NCBI GenBank assembly: GCA_003488445.1
Contig: DNLO01000186.1
Location: 583 to 11,304, forward strand
DNA: 10,722 nt
Reading direction: 5' to 3'
From: Lachnospiraceae bacterium
Lineage (GTDB): Bacteria > Bacillota > Clostridia > Lachnospirales > Lachnospiraceae
The notes beneath the pieces were generated by a model that searched no databases, was not told where the DNA came from, and saw nothing but the letters and a program-made list of their open reading frames with translations. The translations under genes and the position numbers were made by a program. Shown one piece after another: positions 1 to 6,780 of this stretch. The first letter of the stretch is position 1; every line of letters begins with the position of its first letter.

Positions 1-18
1 ATAAAGGAGATATTCGAA

Positions 19-2325
19 ATGGCTGTACTTCCGATCTACAATATCCTGGCACTGCCGGACTGTAATATATACTTCAAGGTAGACTTCTATACAAAGCACG
101 TGGGCAGGGCGCCGCAGGTGGATGACCGCGTCACTCTCATTGTCCTGAAAGAGAACATCACAAAAGACGACTTTGATAACGACTCGTTTTATCCGGTGGG
201 ATTGTCGGGGATCGTGACCGAGGTCAATACCAACGGGTATTTCATAGTCCATACCAGGGCAAGGGTGAATATAGATGAGGTCACTGTATACCATGACAAA
301 TCCATAGATATCAACATATCCAAACGCCCGGATACGGATGATGCGGATCGGGAAGCTCTGGCAAAGAAGATCAAAGAGCTGAAATCCTCCATGTCAAAAT
401 ACGCGGAGAACTTCCAGTGGGCAGCGGCAACCAGGGCATATATCGCTCAATGGACGAGCCTGGCTGAGATAGCCACCGCCATGAGTCCGTGGATCATTAA
501 TTCCAACGAGGAGAGGTATGCCATTCTGGCAGAGGATTCTCTGGCGAAGCGGAACGAAATGCTGGAGAAGCTGATATACGAGAATCTGGAAATGACCCGT
601 ATAGACAATGAGGCCAAGAGTGCGCAGGAAGCAGACTACCAGAAGATATACCGTGAAAGCGCCATCAAGAAACAGATGGAATACCTGCAGCGAGAACTGG
701 ATGAGATGCATCCGGAGGAGGTCTCGGATATCAGGAGGCTGGAGATCCGTCTCAACGAGTCGGAAATGAACGAGACCGCCCGAAGGGAGGCATCGAAGCT
801 TCTGAACAGGCTGAAGCAGGAAGGACAATCATCCCAGGAGTCAGGCATGCTGCTGGACTATCTTGATTTCCTGATCGGCCTGCCATGGAAGAAGCAGAAG
901 TTCAGAAAGATATCATTGGATGATGCGAGAAAGATACTTGACCGGGATCATTATGGTCTCGCAAAGACCAAAAAGAGGATAATAGAGCAGATAGCGGTGA
1001 TGAACCTGAGGAAGCAGCAGTCCGGATCCATCATCTGCTTTGTCGGAGCTCCGGGTACAGGCAAGACATCTATCGCCTCTTCTATCGCAAAAGCCCTGAA
1101 AAGGGAGTATATCCGGGTATCTCTTGGCGGAGTCCGGGATGAGGCTGATATAAGAGGGCACAGGCGGACCTACATCGGAGCTATGCCAGGACGTATCATG
1201 GATGGGATAAGCAAGGCAGGTGTATCCAATCCGGTAATGGTGCTGGATGAGATAGACAAATTATCAACGAGCTACAACGGGGATCCTGCGGCGGCTCTGC
1301 TTGAGGTGCTGGACCCCGAGCAGAACAATACCTTTACGGATCATTACCTGAACGTGCCATATGATCTGTCAGATGTGCTCTTCATATGCACGGCGAACAG
1401 TCTCGACAGCATACCGGAGCCGCTGCTCAACCGTATGGAGGTGATCCAGTTCAACGGATACACACCTATAGAAAAATATCACATCGCAAGGAAGCATCTG
1501 ATCCCCAAGGCTATGAAAGAAGTCGGTATCAGGTCCCGGAATCTGGATATTTCCGACGAGGCACTGAATGATATGATCTCGAACTATACGAGAGAGGCCG
1601 GGGTGAGGGGGCTGAAGAAGAGGATAGATACCCTCTGCCGCTCCGTGGCGGTGAAGATAGTCGAAGGAAACGGAAAGAGCCTGAAGGTCGGAGCGGGAGA
1701 CCTGCGTGAGCTGCTGGATATGACCCCCATCCCTCATGACATAGTGGACCGGCAGACAGCACCCGGAGTAGTGACCGGTCTGGCATGGACACAGGCAGGA
1801 GGGGAGATACTGTTTATTGAGACGATCCTCACCAAAGGAAAGGGCAGACTGATCATCACCGGTCAGCTCGGGGATGTGATGAAGGAGTCGGCACAGATAG
1901 CCCTGTCGCTGGTGAAGTCGATGTATCCGTCGAAGGCAGAGATCTTCGACAAGAACGATCTGCATATCCATGTACCTGACGGGGCCACGCCGAAGGACGG
2001 TCCCTCTGCCGGGATCACACTTACCACGGCACTTGCTTCACTGGTCACGGAAAGGCCTGTGGATCCCAGGATATGCATGACAGGAGAGGTGTCACTGGAG
2101 GGTAAAGTGAAGCCTATAGGCGGTCTGCCGGAGAAGCTTATGGCTGCTCACAGAGCAGGATGTACCAGAGCCTTCATACCGGAGGATAACGAAGGTGACC
2201 TGAAGGATGTGGCAAATGAAGTCAGGGAGGCGCTGGACATCGTTACAGTATCGAATGTCAGGGATGTGCTGAAGCAGACAGGCATCGGGAGCCCCCGTAA
2301 GAGGCCGGCAGTGAAAAAGAGATAG
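19..2325 (+). CDS. lon: ATP-dependent serine protease Lon (LonA type)
   Basis: This gene encodes the cytoplasmic AAA+ protease that unfolds and degrades damaged and short-lived regulatory proteins. The 768 residues match the usual LonA length (E. coli about 784). The N-terminal LON substrate-binding domain spans about residues 1-190 and is followed by a charged helical stretch. The AAA+ module has Walker A GAPGTGKT at 343-350 and Walker B VMVLDEID with D410 and E411. The sensor-2 region NYTREAGVRGLKKR follows. The C-terminal protease domain carries the catalytic serine S663 in PKDGPSAG and its lysine partner K706 in GGLPEKL, 43 residues apart as in E. coli Lon (S679/K722). The C-terminus ends in a short basic tail (PRKRPAVKKR). 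The start is set by AAGGAG at 4-9, nine bases upstream of the ATG. The promoter lies outside the window, and a hairpin terminator follows directly. All key residues are present, so it should be active. Confidence 0.98.
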   Translation: MAVLPIYNILALPDCNIYFKVDFYTKHVGRAPQVDDRVTLIVLKENITKDDFDNDSFYPVGLSGIVTEVNTNGYFIVHTRARVNIDEVTVYHDKSIDINISKRPDTDDADREALAKKIKELKSSMSKYAENFQWAAATRAYIAQWTSLAEIATAMSPWIINSNEERYAILAEDSLAKRNEMLEKLIYENLEMTRIDNEAKSAQEADYQKIYRESAIKKQMEYLQRELDEMHPEEVSDIRRLEIRLNESEMNETARREASKLLNRLKQEGQSSQESGMLLDYLDFLIGLPWKKQKFRKISLDDARKILDRDHYGLAKTKKRIIEQIAVMNLRKQQSGSIICFVGAPGTGKTSIASSIAKALKREYIRVSLGGVRDEADIRGHRRTYIGAMPGRIMDGISKAGVSNPVMVLDEIDKLSTSYNGDPAAALLEVLDPEQNNTFTDHYLNVPYDLSDVLFICTANSLDSIPEPLLNRMEVIQFNGYTPIEKYHIARKHLIPKAMKEVGIRSRNLDISDEALNDMISNYTREAGVRGLKKRIDTLCRSVAVKIVEGNGKSLKVGAGDLRELLDMTPIPHDIVDRQTAPGVVTGLAWTQAGGEILFIETILTKGKGRLIITGQLGDVMKESAQIALSLVKSMYPSKAEIFDKNDLHIHVPDGATPKDGPSAGITLTTALASLVTERPVDPRICMTGEVSLEGKVKPIGGLPEKLMAAHRAGCTRAFIPEDNEGDLKDVANEVREALDIVTVSNVRDVLKQTGIGSPRKRPAVKKR

Positions 2326-2329
2326 ATCA

Positions 2330-2364
2330 AAAGGCCACGGCATGACACCGTGGCCTTTATCTTT
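2330..2364. terminator. Hairpin terminator between lon and tRNA-Val, probably bidirectional
   Basis: A perfect 11-bp stem (AAAGGCCACGG at 2330-2340 and CCGTGGCCTTT at 2348-2358) encloses a 7-base loop. It begins five bases after the lon stop codon. On plus it is followed by TTTATCTTT. On minus it lies eight bases beyond the 3' end of tRNA-Val and is followed by TTTTGATC and a later T-rich stretch. It therefore probably ends both convergent transcripts, although the T-tracts are interrupted. Confidence 0.85.
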
Positions 2365-2366
2365 CG

Positions 2367-2439
2367 TGGGACCGTGCGGGCTCGAACCGCAGACCTCCTG
2401 CACGTCAAGCAGACGCTCTCCCAGCTGAGCTACGACCCC
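2367..2439 (-). tRNA. tRNA-Val, anticodon GAC
   Basis: Read on minus, 73 bases fold into a full cloverleaf. The acceptor stem is GGGGTCG/CGGTCCC (two G-T wobbles), the D arm GCTC/GAGC, the anticodon stem TCTGC/GCAGG, and the T arm TGCGG-TTCGAGC-CCGCA. The 7-base anticodon loop TTGACGT places GAC at plus positions 2404-2406, which reads the valine codons GUC and GUU. Position 37 is G. The discriminator base is A and is followed by CGA, so the CCA end is not encoded and must be added by nucleotidyltransferase. The gene has its own promoter (2454-2482) and a hairpin terminator downstream. Confidence 0.95.
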
Positions 2440-2453
2440 AAACGACAAGAGAA

Positions 2454-2482
2454 ATTATATAATACTTTTTTGATGCTTGCAA
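2454..2482 (-). promoter_or_regulatory. Sigma-70-type promoter of tRNA-Val
   Basis: On minus, a -35 element TTGCAA (plus 2477-2482) is separated by exactly 17 bp from a consensus -10 TATAAT (plus 2454-2459). Transcription is predicted to start near 2447, about eight bases before the tRNA 5' end. The -35 hexamer is its own reverse complement and is also the -35 of the divergent tRNA-Gln promoter. Confidence 0.8.
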
Positions 2483-2505
2483 TTACTTCTTTGCCTGTGT
2501 ATAAT
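2477..2505 (+). promoter_or_regulatory. Sigma-70-type promoter of tRNA-Gln
   Basis: The -35 element TTGCAA (2477-2482) is followed by a 17-bp spacer and a consensus -10 TATAAT (2500-2505). The predicted start is near 2512, about 14 bases before the tRNA. The -35 hexamer is shared with the divergent tRNA-Val promoter, so the two polymerase binding sites overlap and probably exclude each other. Confidence 0.82.
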
Positions 2506-2525
2506 GATTGCTGTTGTATCACTAT

Positions 2526-2598
2526 TGGGCTGTCGCCAAGCGGTAAGGCAACGGACTCTGACTCCGTCACTTCGAAGGTTCGAATCCTTCCAGCCCAG
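2526..2598 (+). tRNA. tRNA-Gln, anticodon CTG
   Basis: These 73 bases form a cloverleaf. The acceptor stem is TGGGCTG/CAGCCCA, the D arm has the three-pair stem usual for this isoacceptor (GCC/GGC), the anticodon stem is ACGGA/TCCGT, and the T arm is GAAGG-TTCGAAT-CCTTC. The anticodon loop CTCTGAC gives anticodon CTG, which reads the glutamine codon CAG. The discriminator is G and is followed by CTGA, so CCA is not encoded. An intrinsic terminator starts four bases downstream. Confidence 0.95.
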
Positions 2599-2601
2599 CT
2601 G

Positions 2602-2634
2602 AAGCTCTCCGGTCAGGCGGAGAGTTTTTTCTTT
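2602..2634 (+). terminator. Intrinsic terminator of tRNA-Gln
   Basis: A 7-bp stem CTCTCCG (2605-2611)/CGGAGAG (2618-2624) with a 6-base loop is followed by six T residues (2625-2630). Two further A-T pairs and a G-T wobble can extend the stem outward (2602-2604 with 2625-2627). This is a canonical Rho-independent terminator. It lies between the tRNA and the lipoprotein gene. Confidence 0.9.
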
Positions 2635-2664
2635 ATCAGGGATAGAAGCCATAAGGAGGTCATC

Positions 2665-3930
2665 ATGAATAAAAAATATATCGCAGCACTGGCTGTCGTA
2701 TCTGCACTTATGATGAGTGCGTGCGGAGATAAAGCCACGGAAACACCTCTCCCGAAGACGGTATCCGGCGAGGAGACAGTATCAGAGAGCGAGGTTAAGG
2801 AACAGCAAAAGGACAATGCGGAAGAAAAAAAGGATGTACCGGATGACAGTACATCTGAGGATGCTGCAGACAGCAGATCGGTCTATCCGGACAGTGACTA
2901 TGCAGAGAGCATAGATGACAGGCTGGATGAGCTGACCTATACCAGGACCCGCGGGGCGGATGATAAGAGCGGGGACACCGTCGACACATCCATATATAAG
3001 GACGGAAGCAAGATCGTCAAGATCATGCAGGAGGATCACGGATCTGACGGAAGGATAGTGGGCGAATACTATTACAACGGAGACGATGTGGCATATATGT
3101 CCCAGTACAGGACCGATGTCTATGGGATACGCTCCGAGTATAAGGTGGCAGATGTCTCGGATCCGGAGGACAACTATACGAAGGCTTTGATGGATACGGC
3201 GAAGAAAGCCCTTAAGGATGCTGCCTCAGATGACGGACGGGTATTATTATACGGCTATGTGGGAGATGAGCAGGGTGGAATGATAAAGAATGTCACCGTA
3301 AATCTGAGAAACGTGGCAGGAACATTCAACGATGAGACCACAACAGACGGCGATGGGTATTACACGTTCAGACTGCCCCAGACAGAAGACACATACAACA
3401 TGACATACACATACGGACCGGATGCGGTGAGCAGTCTGAATGACGTGCATGTCGTACCGGGGACTCCCGAATACTCTCTCGGGAAAGTGTATGTAGCGCC
3501 GGTGGGCAAGGGCATACATGATACAGACACATATCTTCTCAATGCCAATGCAAAGTCTCCGGTCGAGCTTAAGGATGGTGAATACGCGGTCGAGCTCAGG
3601 ACAGAAGCGAGCGGAATGGTACTGCGCCTGGTGGACACCGATGACCAGAGCTCTCAGATGAGCCCCGTCATGACGTTTGACCCGTCAAAAAGTGAGACCG
3701 GATATGTCCTGTTCGTAGAAGACGGAAGTAAACTCGGGATAGATGATATGTCCGACAATATGGGGAGATCTTACGTAAATGTGACCATCTATGACAAGGA
3801 TGGTATAGTGGCAGCATATCTGGTACCGGCAGGACGGATGGGTTCTCTGTGGAGAGTCTGTGATATAGATCCGGAAGGGGAGATCGCCATATCAGGCCTG
3901 ATGTATACCGATACCAAGGGGTGGAACTGA
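2665..3930 (+). CDS. Predicted lipoprotein with carboxypeptidase-regulatory-like domain
   Basis: This 421-residue protein is probably anchored to the outer face of the membrane; its function is unknown. The start at 2665 is chosen because AAGGAGG (2653-2659) lies five bases upstream and the protein then opens with a lipoprotein signal: MNKK, a hydrophobic core, and lipobox MSAC with the lipidated C20. A longer reading from 2350 would run through tRNA-Gln and is wrong. Residues about 25-80 are an acidic, Ser/Glu/Asp-rich linker. Residues about 85-165 look beta-rich. Residues about 196-280 resemble a carboxypeptidase regulatory-like (Ig-fold) domain (GYV, NVTVNLRN, TTTDGDGYYTFRLP). No catalytic motif is visible. 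A binding or surface structural role is plausible but inferred. No independent promoter is evident between the tRNA-Gln terminator and this gene. Confidence 0.88.
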   Translation: MNKKYIAALAVVSALMMSACGDKATETPLPKTVSGEETVSESEVKEQQKDNAEEKKDVPDDSTSEDAADSRSVYPDSDYAESIDDRLDELTYTRTRGADDKSGDTVDTSIYKDGSKIVKIMQEDHGSDGRIVGEYYYNGDDVAYMSQYRTDVYGIRSEYKVADVSDPEDNYTKALMDTAKKALKDAASDDGRVLLYGYVGDEQGGMIKNVTVNLRNVAGTFNDETTTDGDGYYTFRLPQTEDTYNMTYTYGPDAVSSLNDVHVVPGTPEYSLGKVYVAPVGKGIHDTDTYLLNANAKSPVELKDGEYAVELRTEASGMVLRLVDTDDQSSQMSPVMTFDPSKSETGYVLFVEDGSKLGIDDMSDNMGRSYVNVTIYDKDGIVAAYLVPAGRMGSLWRVCDIDPEGEIAISGLMYTDTKGWN

Positions 3931-3947
3931 GCCGTATCCCCGGCAGA

Positions 3948-4871
3948 TCAGAGATAGAGAAGAGATAATAACGGCACAGTAATGACCGACATGACAGTAG
4001 TCATGGCGGTCATTTTATTGCAGTAGTTGCCCTCACCTGCATACTGCTCCGCGAGCATCCCCGCGAGGGTAGCAATCGGCATGCTTATCACCAGACAGCA
4101 GATCTTCACTATACTGGGATCAAAAGGAAGGTTTCTGACTATCAGTATACATATGGCGGGGACGACGATCATCCTCAGAAGAGAGAACAGATAGATCTCC
4201 AGGTCGGAAAAAACAGCCTTCAGATCAAGCTGGGCCAGCGAGCCTCCTATAAGGATCATGGACAGGGGGATACAGGCGTTTCCCATGTATGTGCAGAAAC
4301 TGGCAGCGGTCTCGGGAATCTTCACATCCGCAAAATAAAGTATGAGAGCGACGATGCTTATCACGGTACCGATATTTACGATCGAACGGGGAGAAAAAGA
4401 TGCGCCCTCCTTCGAGCCGCCGGAGGCGATAAAGATACCGAGCGTATATGCGATCAGATTGAAAAACAGCATGTAGAATATCAGATATATCACATAGCCG
4501 TCTCCGAAGAGAGCCTTGACGACAGGCACTCCGAAGAAACCGAGGTTGGAAAAGATGAGCATCAGCTGCTGCAGCTTACGGCGTTGTATATCGCCCTTTT
4601 TCAGGAAGAAGAAAAGATAGCTGATCGCCACAAACAGTACGTAGTATATAAGGGCGGACAGCAGATTCTGAAGGCTCAGAGTCAGTCCGCCGGATGGTTT
4701 GTCACCGGACAGTGCAGACAGGAGAAGGAAGGGGTTCAGGAGATTGACGATCAGCTTGCTGATCTGGTGCTGGCCCACTGTATCAAAAAGTCCCCGTCTG
4801 AAAGTGATATACCCCGCGACCATCATTGCAAAGAGCATCAGCATCTGCTTCAGTAACAATATCGTGCTCAT
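3948..4871 (-). CDS. AEC-family (auxin efflux carrier-like) permease
   Basis: This 307-residue integral membrane protein belongs to the AEC transporter family, whose bacterial members export or exchange small organic acids such as malate and malonate. About ten hydrophobic segments span the chain. Family hallmarks are visible: NLLNPFLLLSAL at 43-54, SNLGFFGVPV at 108-117, PLSMILIGGSLA at 202-213, and the C-terminal MPIATLAGMLAEQYA at 264-278. The length is typical. Its ATG overlaps the TGA of the upstream hydrolase (ATGA, 4871-4868), so the two are co-transcribed and probably translationally coupled, with a weak GGGAGA-like ribosome site inside the hydrolase end. Its stop lies 17 bases from the stop of the convergent lipoprotein gene, and no clear terminator of its own is seen. 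The substrate cannot be told from sequence. Confidence 0.93.
   Translation of the reverse strand: MSTILLLKQMLMLFAMMVAGYITFRRGLFDTVGQHQISKLIVNLLNPFLLLSALSGDKPSGGLTLSLQNLLSALIYYVLFVAISYLFFFLKKGDIQRRKLQQLMLIFSNLGFFGVPVVKALFGDGYVIYLIFYMLFFNLIAYTLGIFIASGGSKEGASFSPRSIVNIGTVISIVALILYFADVKIPETAASFCTYMGNACIPLSMILIGGSLAQLDLKAVFSDLEIYLFSLLRMIVVPAICILIVRNLPFDPSIVKICCLVISMPIATLAGMLAEQYAGEGNYCNKMTAMTTVMSVITVPLLSLLYL
3981..4019 (+). terminator. Terminator of the lipoprotein gene inside the convergent permease gene
   Basis: The arms AATGACCGACATGAC (3981-3995) and GTCATGGCGGTCATT (4000-4014) form a 15-position stem with one A-G mismatch and the tetraloop AGTA, followed by TTTTATT (4013-4019). The T-tract is only on the plus side, so it should end plus-strand transcription about 50 bases after the lipoprotein stop. 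The same bases encode about ten Met/Thr/Val-rich residues near the permease C-terminus. Confidence 0.7.
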
Positions 4872-5632
4872 ATCGTCTCCCGTATGTTGAAATAACTGAT
4901 AAGTATGTTCCTGAATATTGCGGGCTCATCGGAAAACGGGAAGTGTCCCGCGCCTGCAATACGGGCAAGACCAGCGTTCGGTATGGTCCGCTCCATCAGC
5001 TCTCCGTCGGATATGGGAGTGGCCGTATCCGCGGTCCCCCAGATGAGCAGCACTTCGGGTCTGATACCCGAAAGAAGTCCGGACAGGTCCTCGTTTATGG
5101 CCTTTACCATGCAGTCTCTCATCAGAGGGGAAGCAGCCCTGTAGTCCGCAGAGCCATGCTTTTCCTTGTATCGCTCGACCATTTCTTTGCTCATAAAGCG
5201 CCTGGCGATCTTGAAGAACCGCTGTCTGCGCCGTGCCCCGGCGGACAGCTCATGTCTGATCCCGGCCGAGTCTATCAAAACTATACGCTCGGTATCAAAA
5301 GGCAGAGCCGGTCGGTTCATCATCTTGATGATGATACGGCCACCGAAGCTGTGCCCGACGAGAGTGAGGGAGGTGAGCCCCATTGACTGTATAAAGGCGA
5401 TGGTGAAATCGATGAAACCGTCCAGATCCCAGGCTGCGGGAGGCTCGGGGGTGTCTCCCTTAAATCCCGGGAGATCCAGCAGTATCACCCGGTACGAAGA
5501 AGAGATGGTATCGGGTATGATCCGGTACAGGGAGGCTTTGGCCATCCAGCCGGGAAGGACCAGAACGGCAGGAGCGTCCTGCGGACCGTATTCCTCATAA
5601 TATACTGATAAGCCGTTTACTTCTGTCTTCAT
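4868..5632 (-). CDS. Alpha/beta-fold hydrolase
   Basis: This 254-residue soluble cytoplasmic protein is of the alpha/beta hydrolase fold-1 type. The nucleophile elbow GHSFGG lies at 93-98 with S95. The acid is probably D202 in IWGTADTATP, and the catalytic histidine is H230 in GAGHFPF. The region around the oxyanion hole reads LPGW (26-29) rather than the common HGxG. A cap region lies between about residues 120 and 185, with a basic helix rich in Arg. The substrate is unknown; esterase, lipase-like or C-C hydrolase activity are all possible. It is the first gene of a two-gene operon with the AEC permease. ATG 5632 is the only start codon in frame before an upstream stop, yet the bases before it (TTATTATGCGCT) hold no Shine-Dalgarno sequence. 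Initiation may be leaderless or otherwise SD-independent. Confidence 0.93.
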   Translation of the reverse strand: MKTEVNGLSVYYEEYGPQDAPAVLVLPGWMAKASLYRIIPDTISSSYRVILLDLPGFKGDTPEPPAAWDLDGFIDFTIAFIQSMGLTSLTLVGHSFGGRIIIKMMNRPALPFDTERIVLIDSAGIRHELSAGARRRQRFFKIARRFMSKEMVERYKEKHGSADYRAASPLMRDCMVKAINEDLSGLLSGIRPEVLLIWGTADTATPISDGELMERTIPNAGLARIAGAGHFPFSDEPAIFRNILISYFNIRETI

Positions 5633-5666
5633 AGCGCATAATAATATATCATAAGGGTTGGATTTA

Positions 5667-5675
5667 TGCTATACT
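5667..5675 (+). promoter_or_regulatory. Probable extended -10 promoter of the methyltransferase-led operon
   Basis: TGCTATACT is an extended -10 (TGn plus TATACT, 5670-5675) about 50 bases upstream of the methyltransferase start. No good -35 hexamer is visible at 17 bp, as is common for extended -10 promoters. The predicted start near 5682 gives a leader of about 45 bases. The divergent hydrolase promoter must lie in the same 95-bp gap, where A/T-rich TATGAT and TATATT candidates on minus lack a clear -35. Confidence 0.55.
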
Positions 5676-5694
5676 TCATACATATGTCACAGAG

Positions 5695-5717
5695 AAACCG
5701 CAGAATGATCTGCGTTT
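5695..5717 (+). other. Small hairpin in the leader, next to the ribosome binding site
   Basis: CGCAG (5699-5703) and CTGCG (5710-5714) pair around a 6-base loop. AAA and TTT extend the stem across one bulged C (5698). The right arm ends directly before AGGAG (5718-5722), the ribosome site of the methyltransferase. It could position or modulate ribosome access; this is inference from sequence alone. Confidence 0.45.
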
Positions 5718-5727
5718 AGGAGAGAAC

Positions 5728-6780
5728 ATGGCAAGACCCAGAAGATACAGCAAGTCTGTCGGAGATATAATCAAGATCAAGACAGATTTTTTTGAAAAGA
5801 ACGAGGAGATGCTGAAGCTCTCCGCTCATCAGGCGGATGCTCTGCTCCTTCAGCCCAAAAGGACGAAATGCAAGATATGCCACGGTCCGATCGGAGAGGA
5901 TGCGGGGCAGAGGGTATTATATACAAGCCAGCGGATGAGATACTTCGAATGTCCTGTATGCGGTCATGTGAATTCGGAGTATGAGGATACCGATGACTTT
6001 GCTTCAAGGGTATACATCTCCGACAACTACCTGGCGAATTATTCCGAGGACGACAGGCAGAAATACGAGACCAGACGGGATACCATATATATCCCCAAGG
6101 CACAGTTCCTGCTGGATGCCCTGGCAAAGGACGGACTGGATAAAAAGGAAATAAAGCTTCTGGATGACGGAGCAGGATCGGGATACTTCGTATCAGCCAT
6201 CCGGCAGCTCGGAGTGGAGCAGGCTGACGGCATAGAGATATCCGAGCCACAGGTGCAGTTCGCAAACACGATGAACGGAGATGATATCCTGACCCAGGTG
6301 GATGCCCCGGACATAGCATCCATCATCGAGACAGCAAGGGTCAATGTGATCTCCTTTATCGGGGTCCTGGAGCACATCACGAATCTGGACGACATACTGG
6401 ATGCCGTAAAGAAGAATAAAAACGTGCAGTACATCTATTTTTCGGTGCCCATGTTCTCCATGAGCTGCATTTTCGAAGCGGCGCATCAGCATTGCTACAA
6501 TCGTCATGCCGGAGGCACACATACACATCTGTTCACGGAGAGCTCTATAGCCTACATGGCCAGGGCCATGGGATTCGAAGAGTATGCCACATGGAAATTC
6601 GGCTCGGATATGATGGATCTCTATCGCATGATATGCGTGAGTCTGGATCAGGGCGGCAACTCCGATCTGAGAGAGGTGTTCGGGAGAAAATTCCTGCCCA
6701 TGCTGGACGAGCTTCAGGAGATAGTGGATCGCCATGAAGAGGCATCCGAAATACATATGATAATAAAGAGGAGATCATGA
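5728..6780 (+). CDS. Class I SAM-dependent methyltransferase with N-terminal zinc ribbon
   Basis: This 350-residue soluble protein has three parts. A basic N-terminus is followed by a four-cysteine zinc-ribbon-like element, with C48 and C51 (CKIC) and C75 and C78 (CPVC). A Rossmann methyltransferase domain occupies about 120-300. Its SAM motif I is LLDDGAGSGYF (144-154), the acidic beta-2 end is DGIEIS (167-172), and GVLEHI (212-217) is the motif IV equivalent. The THTHLFTESSI stretch (264-274) resembles Methyltransf_23-type enzymes, several of which act on sugars. The combination of zinc-binding head and Methyltransf_23 core is known in sugar C-methyltransferases, but the substrate here is not determined. 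The start is supported by AGGAG at 5718-5722. Its TGA overlaps the ATG of the MurF-like gene (ATGA, 6777-6780), pointing to translational coupling and a cell-envelope role. Confidence 0.9.
   Translation: MARPRRYSKSVGDIIKIKTDFFEKNEEMLKLSAHQADALLLQPKRTKCKICHGPIGEDAGQRVLYTSQRMRYFECPVCGHVNSEYEDTDDFASRVYISDNYLANYSEDDRQKYETRRDTIYIPKAQFLLDALAKDGLDKKEIKLLDDGAGSGYFVSAIRQLGVEQADGIEISEPQVQFANTMNGDDILTQVDAPDIASIIETARVNVISFIGVLEHITNLDDILDAVKKNKNVQYIYFSVPMFSMSCIFEAAHQHCYNRHAGGTHTHLFTESSIAYMARAMGFEEYATWKFGSDMMDLYRMICVSLDQGGNSDLREVFGRKFLPMLDELQEIVDRHEEASEIHMIIKRRS

Noticed and set aside
1369..1971. Minus-strand open frame of 200 codons inside lon
   Set aside because: It lies opposite the conserved AAA+ and protease domains, has no recognisable motif and looks like codon-bias shadow.
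2365..2600. tRNA genes as an integration site with flanking attachment repeats
   Set aside because: No integrase, no duplicated tRNA 3' segment and no foreign-looking genes were seen in the window.
2350..2664. Upstream open frame that would extend the lipoprotein by 105 residues
   Set aside because: It runs through the tRNA region and the terminator. A strong ribosome site and an intact lipoprotein signal peptide at 2665 show where the gene starts.
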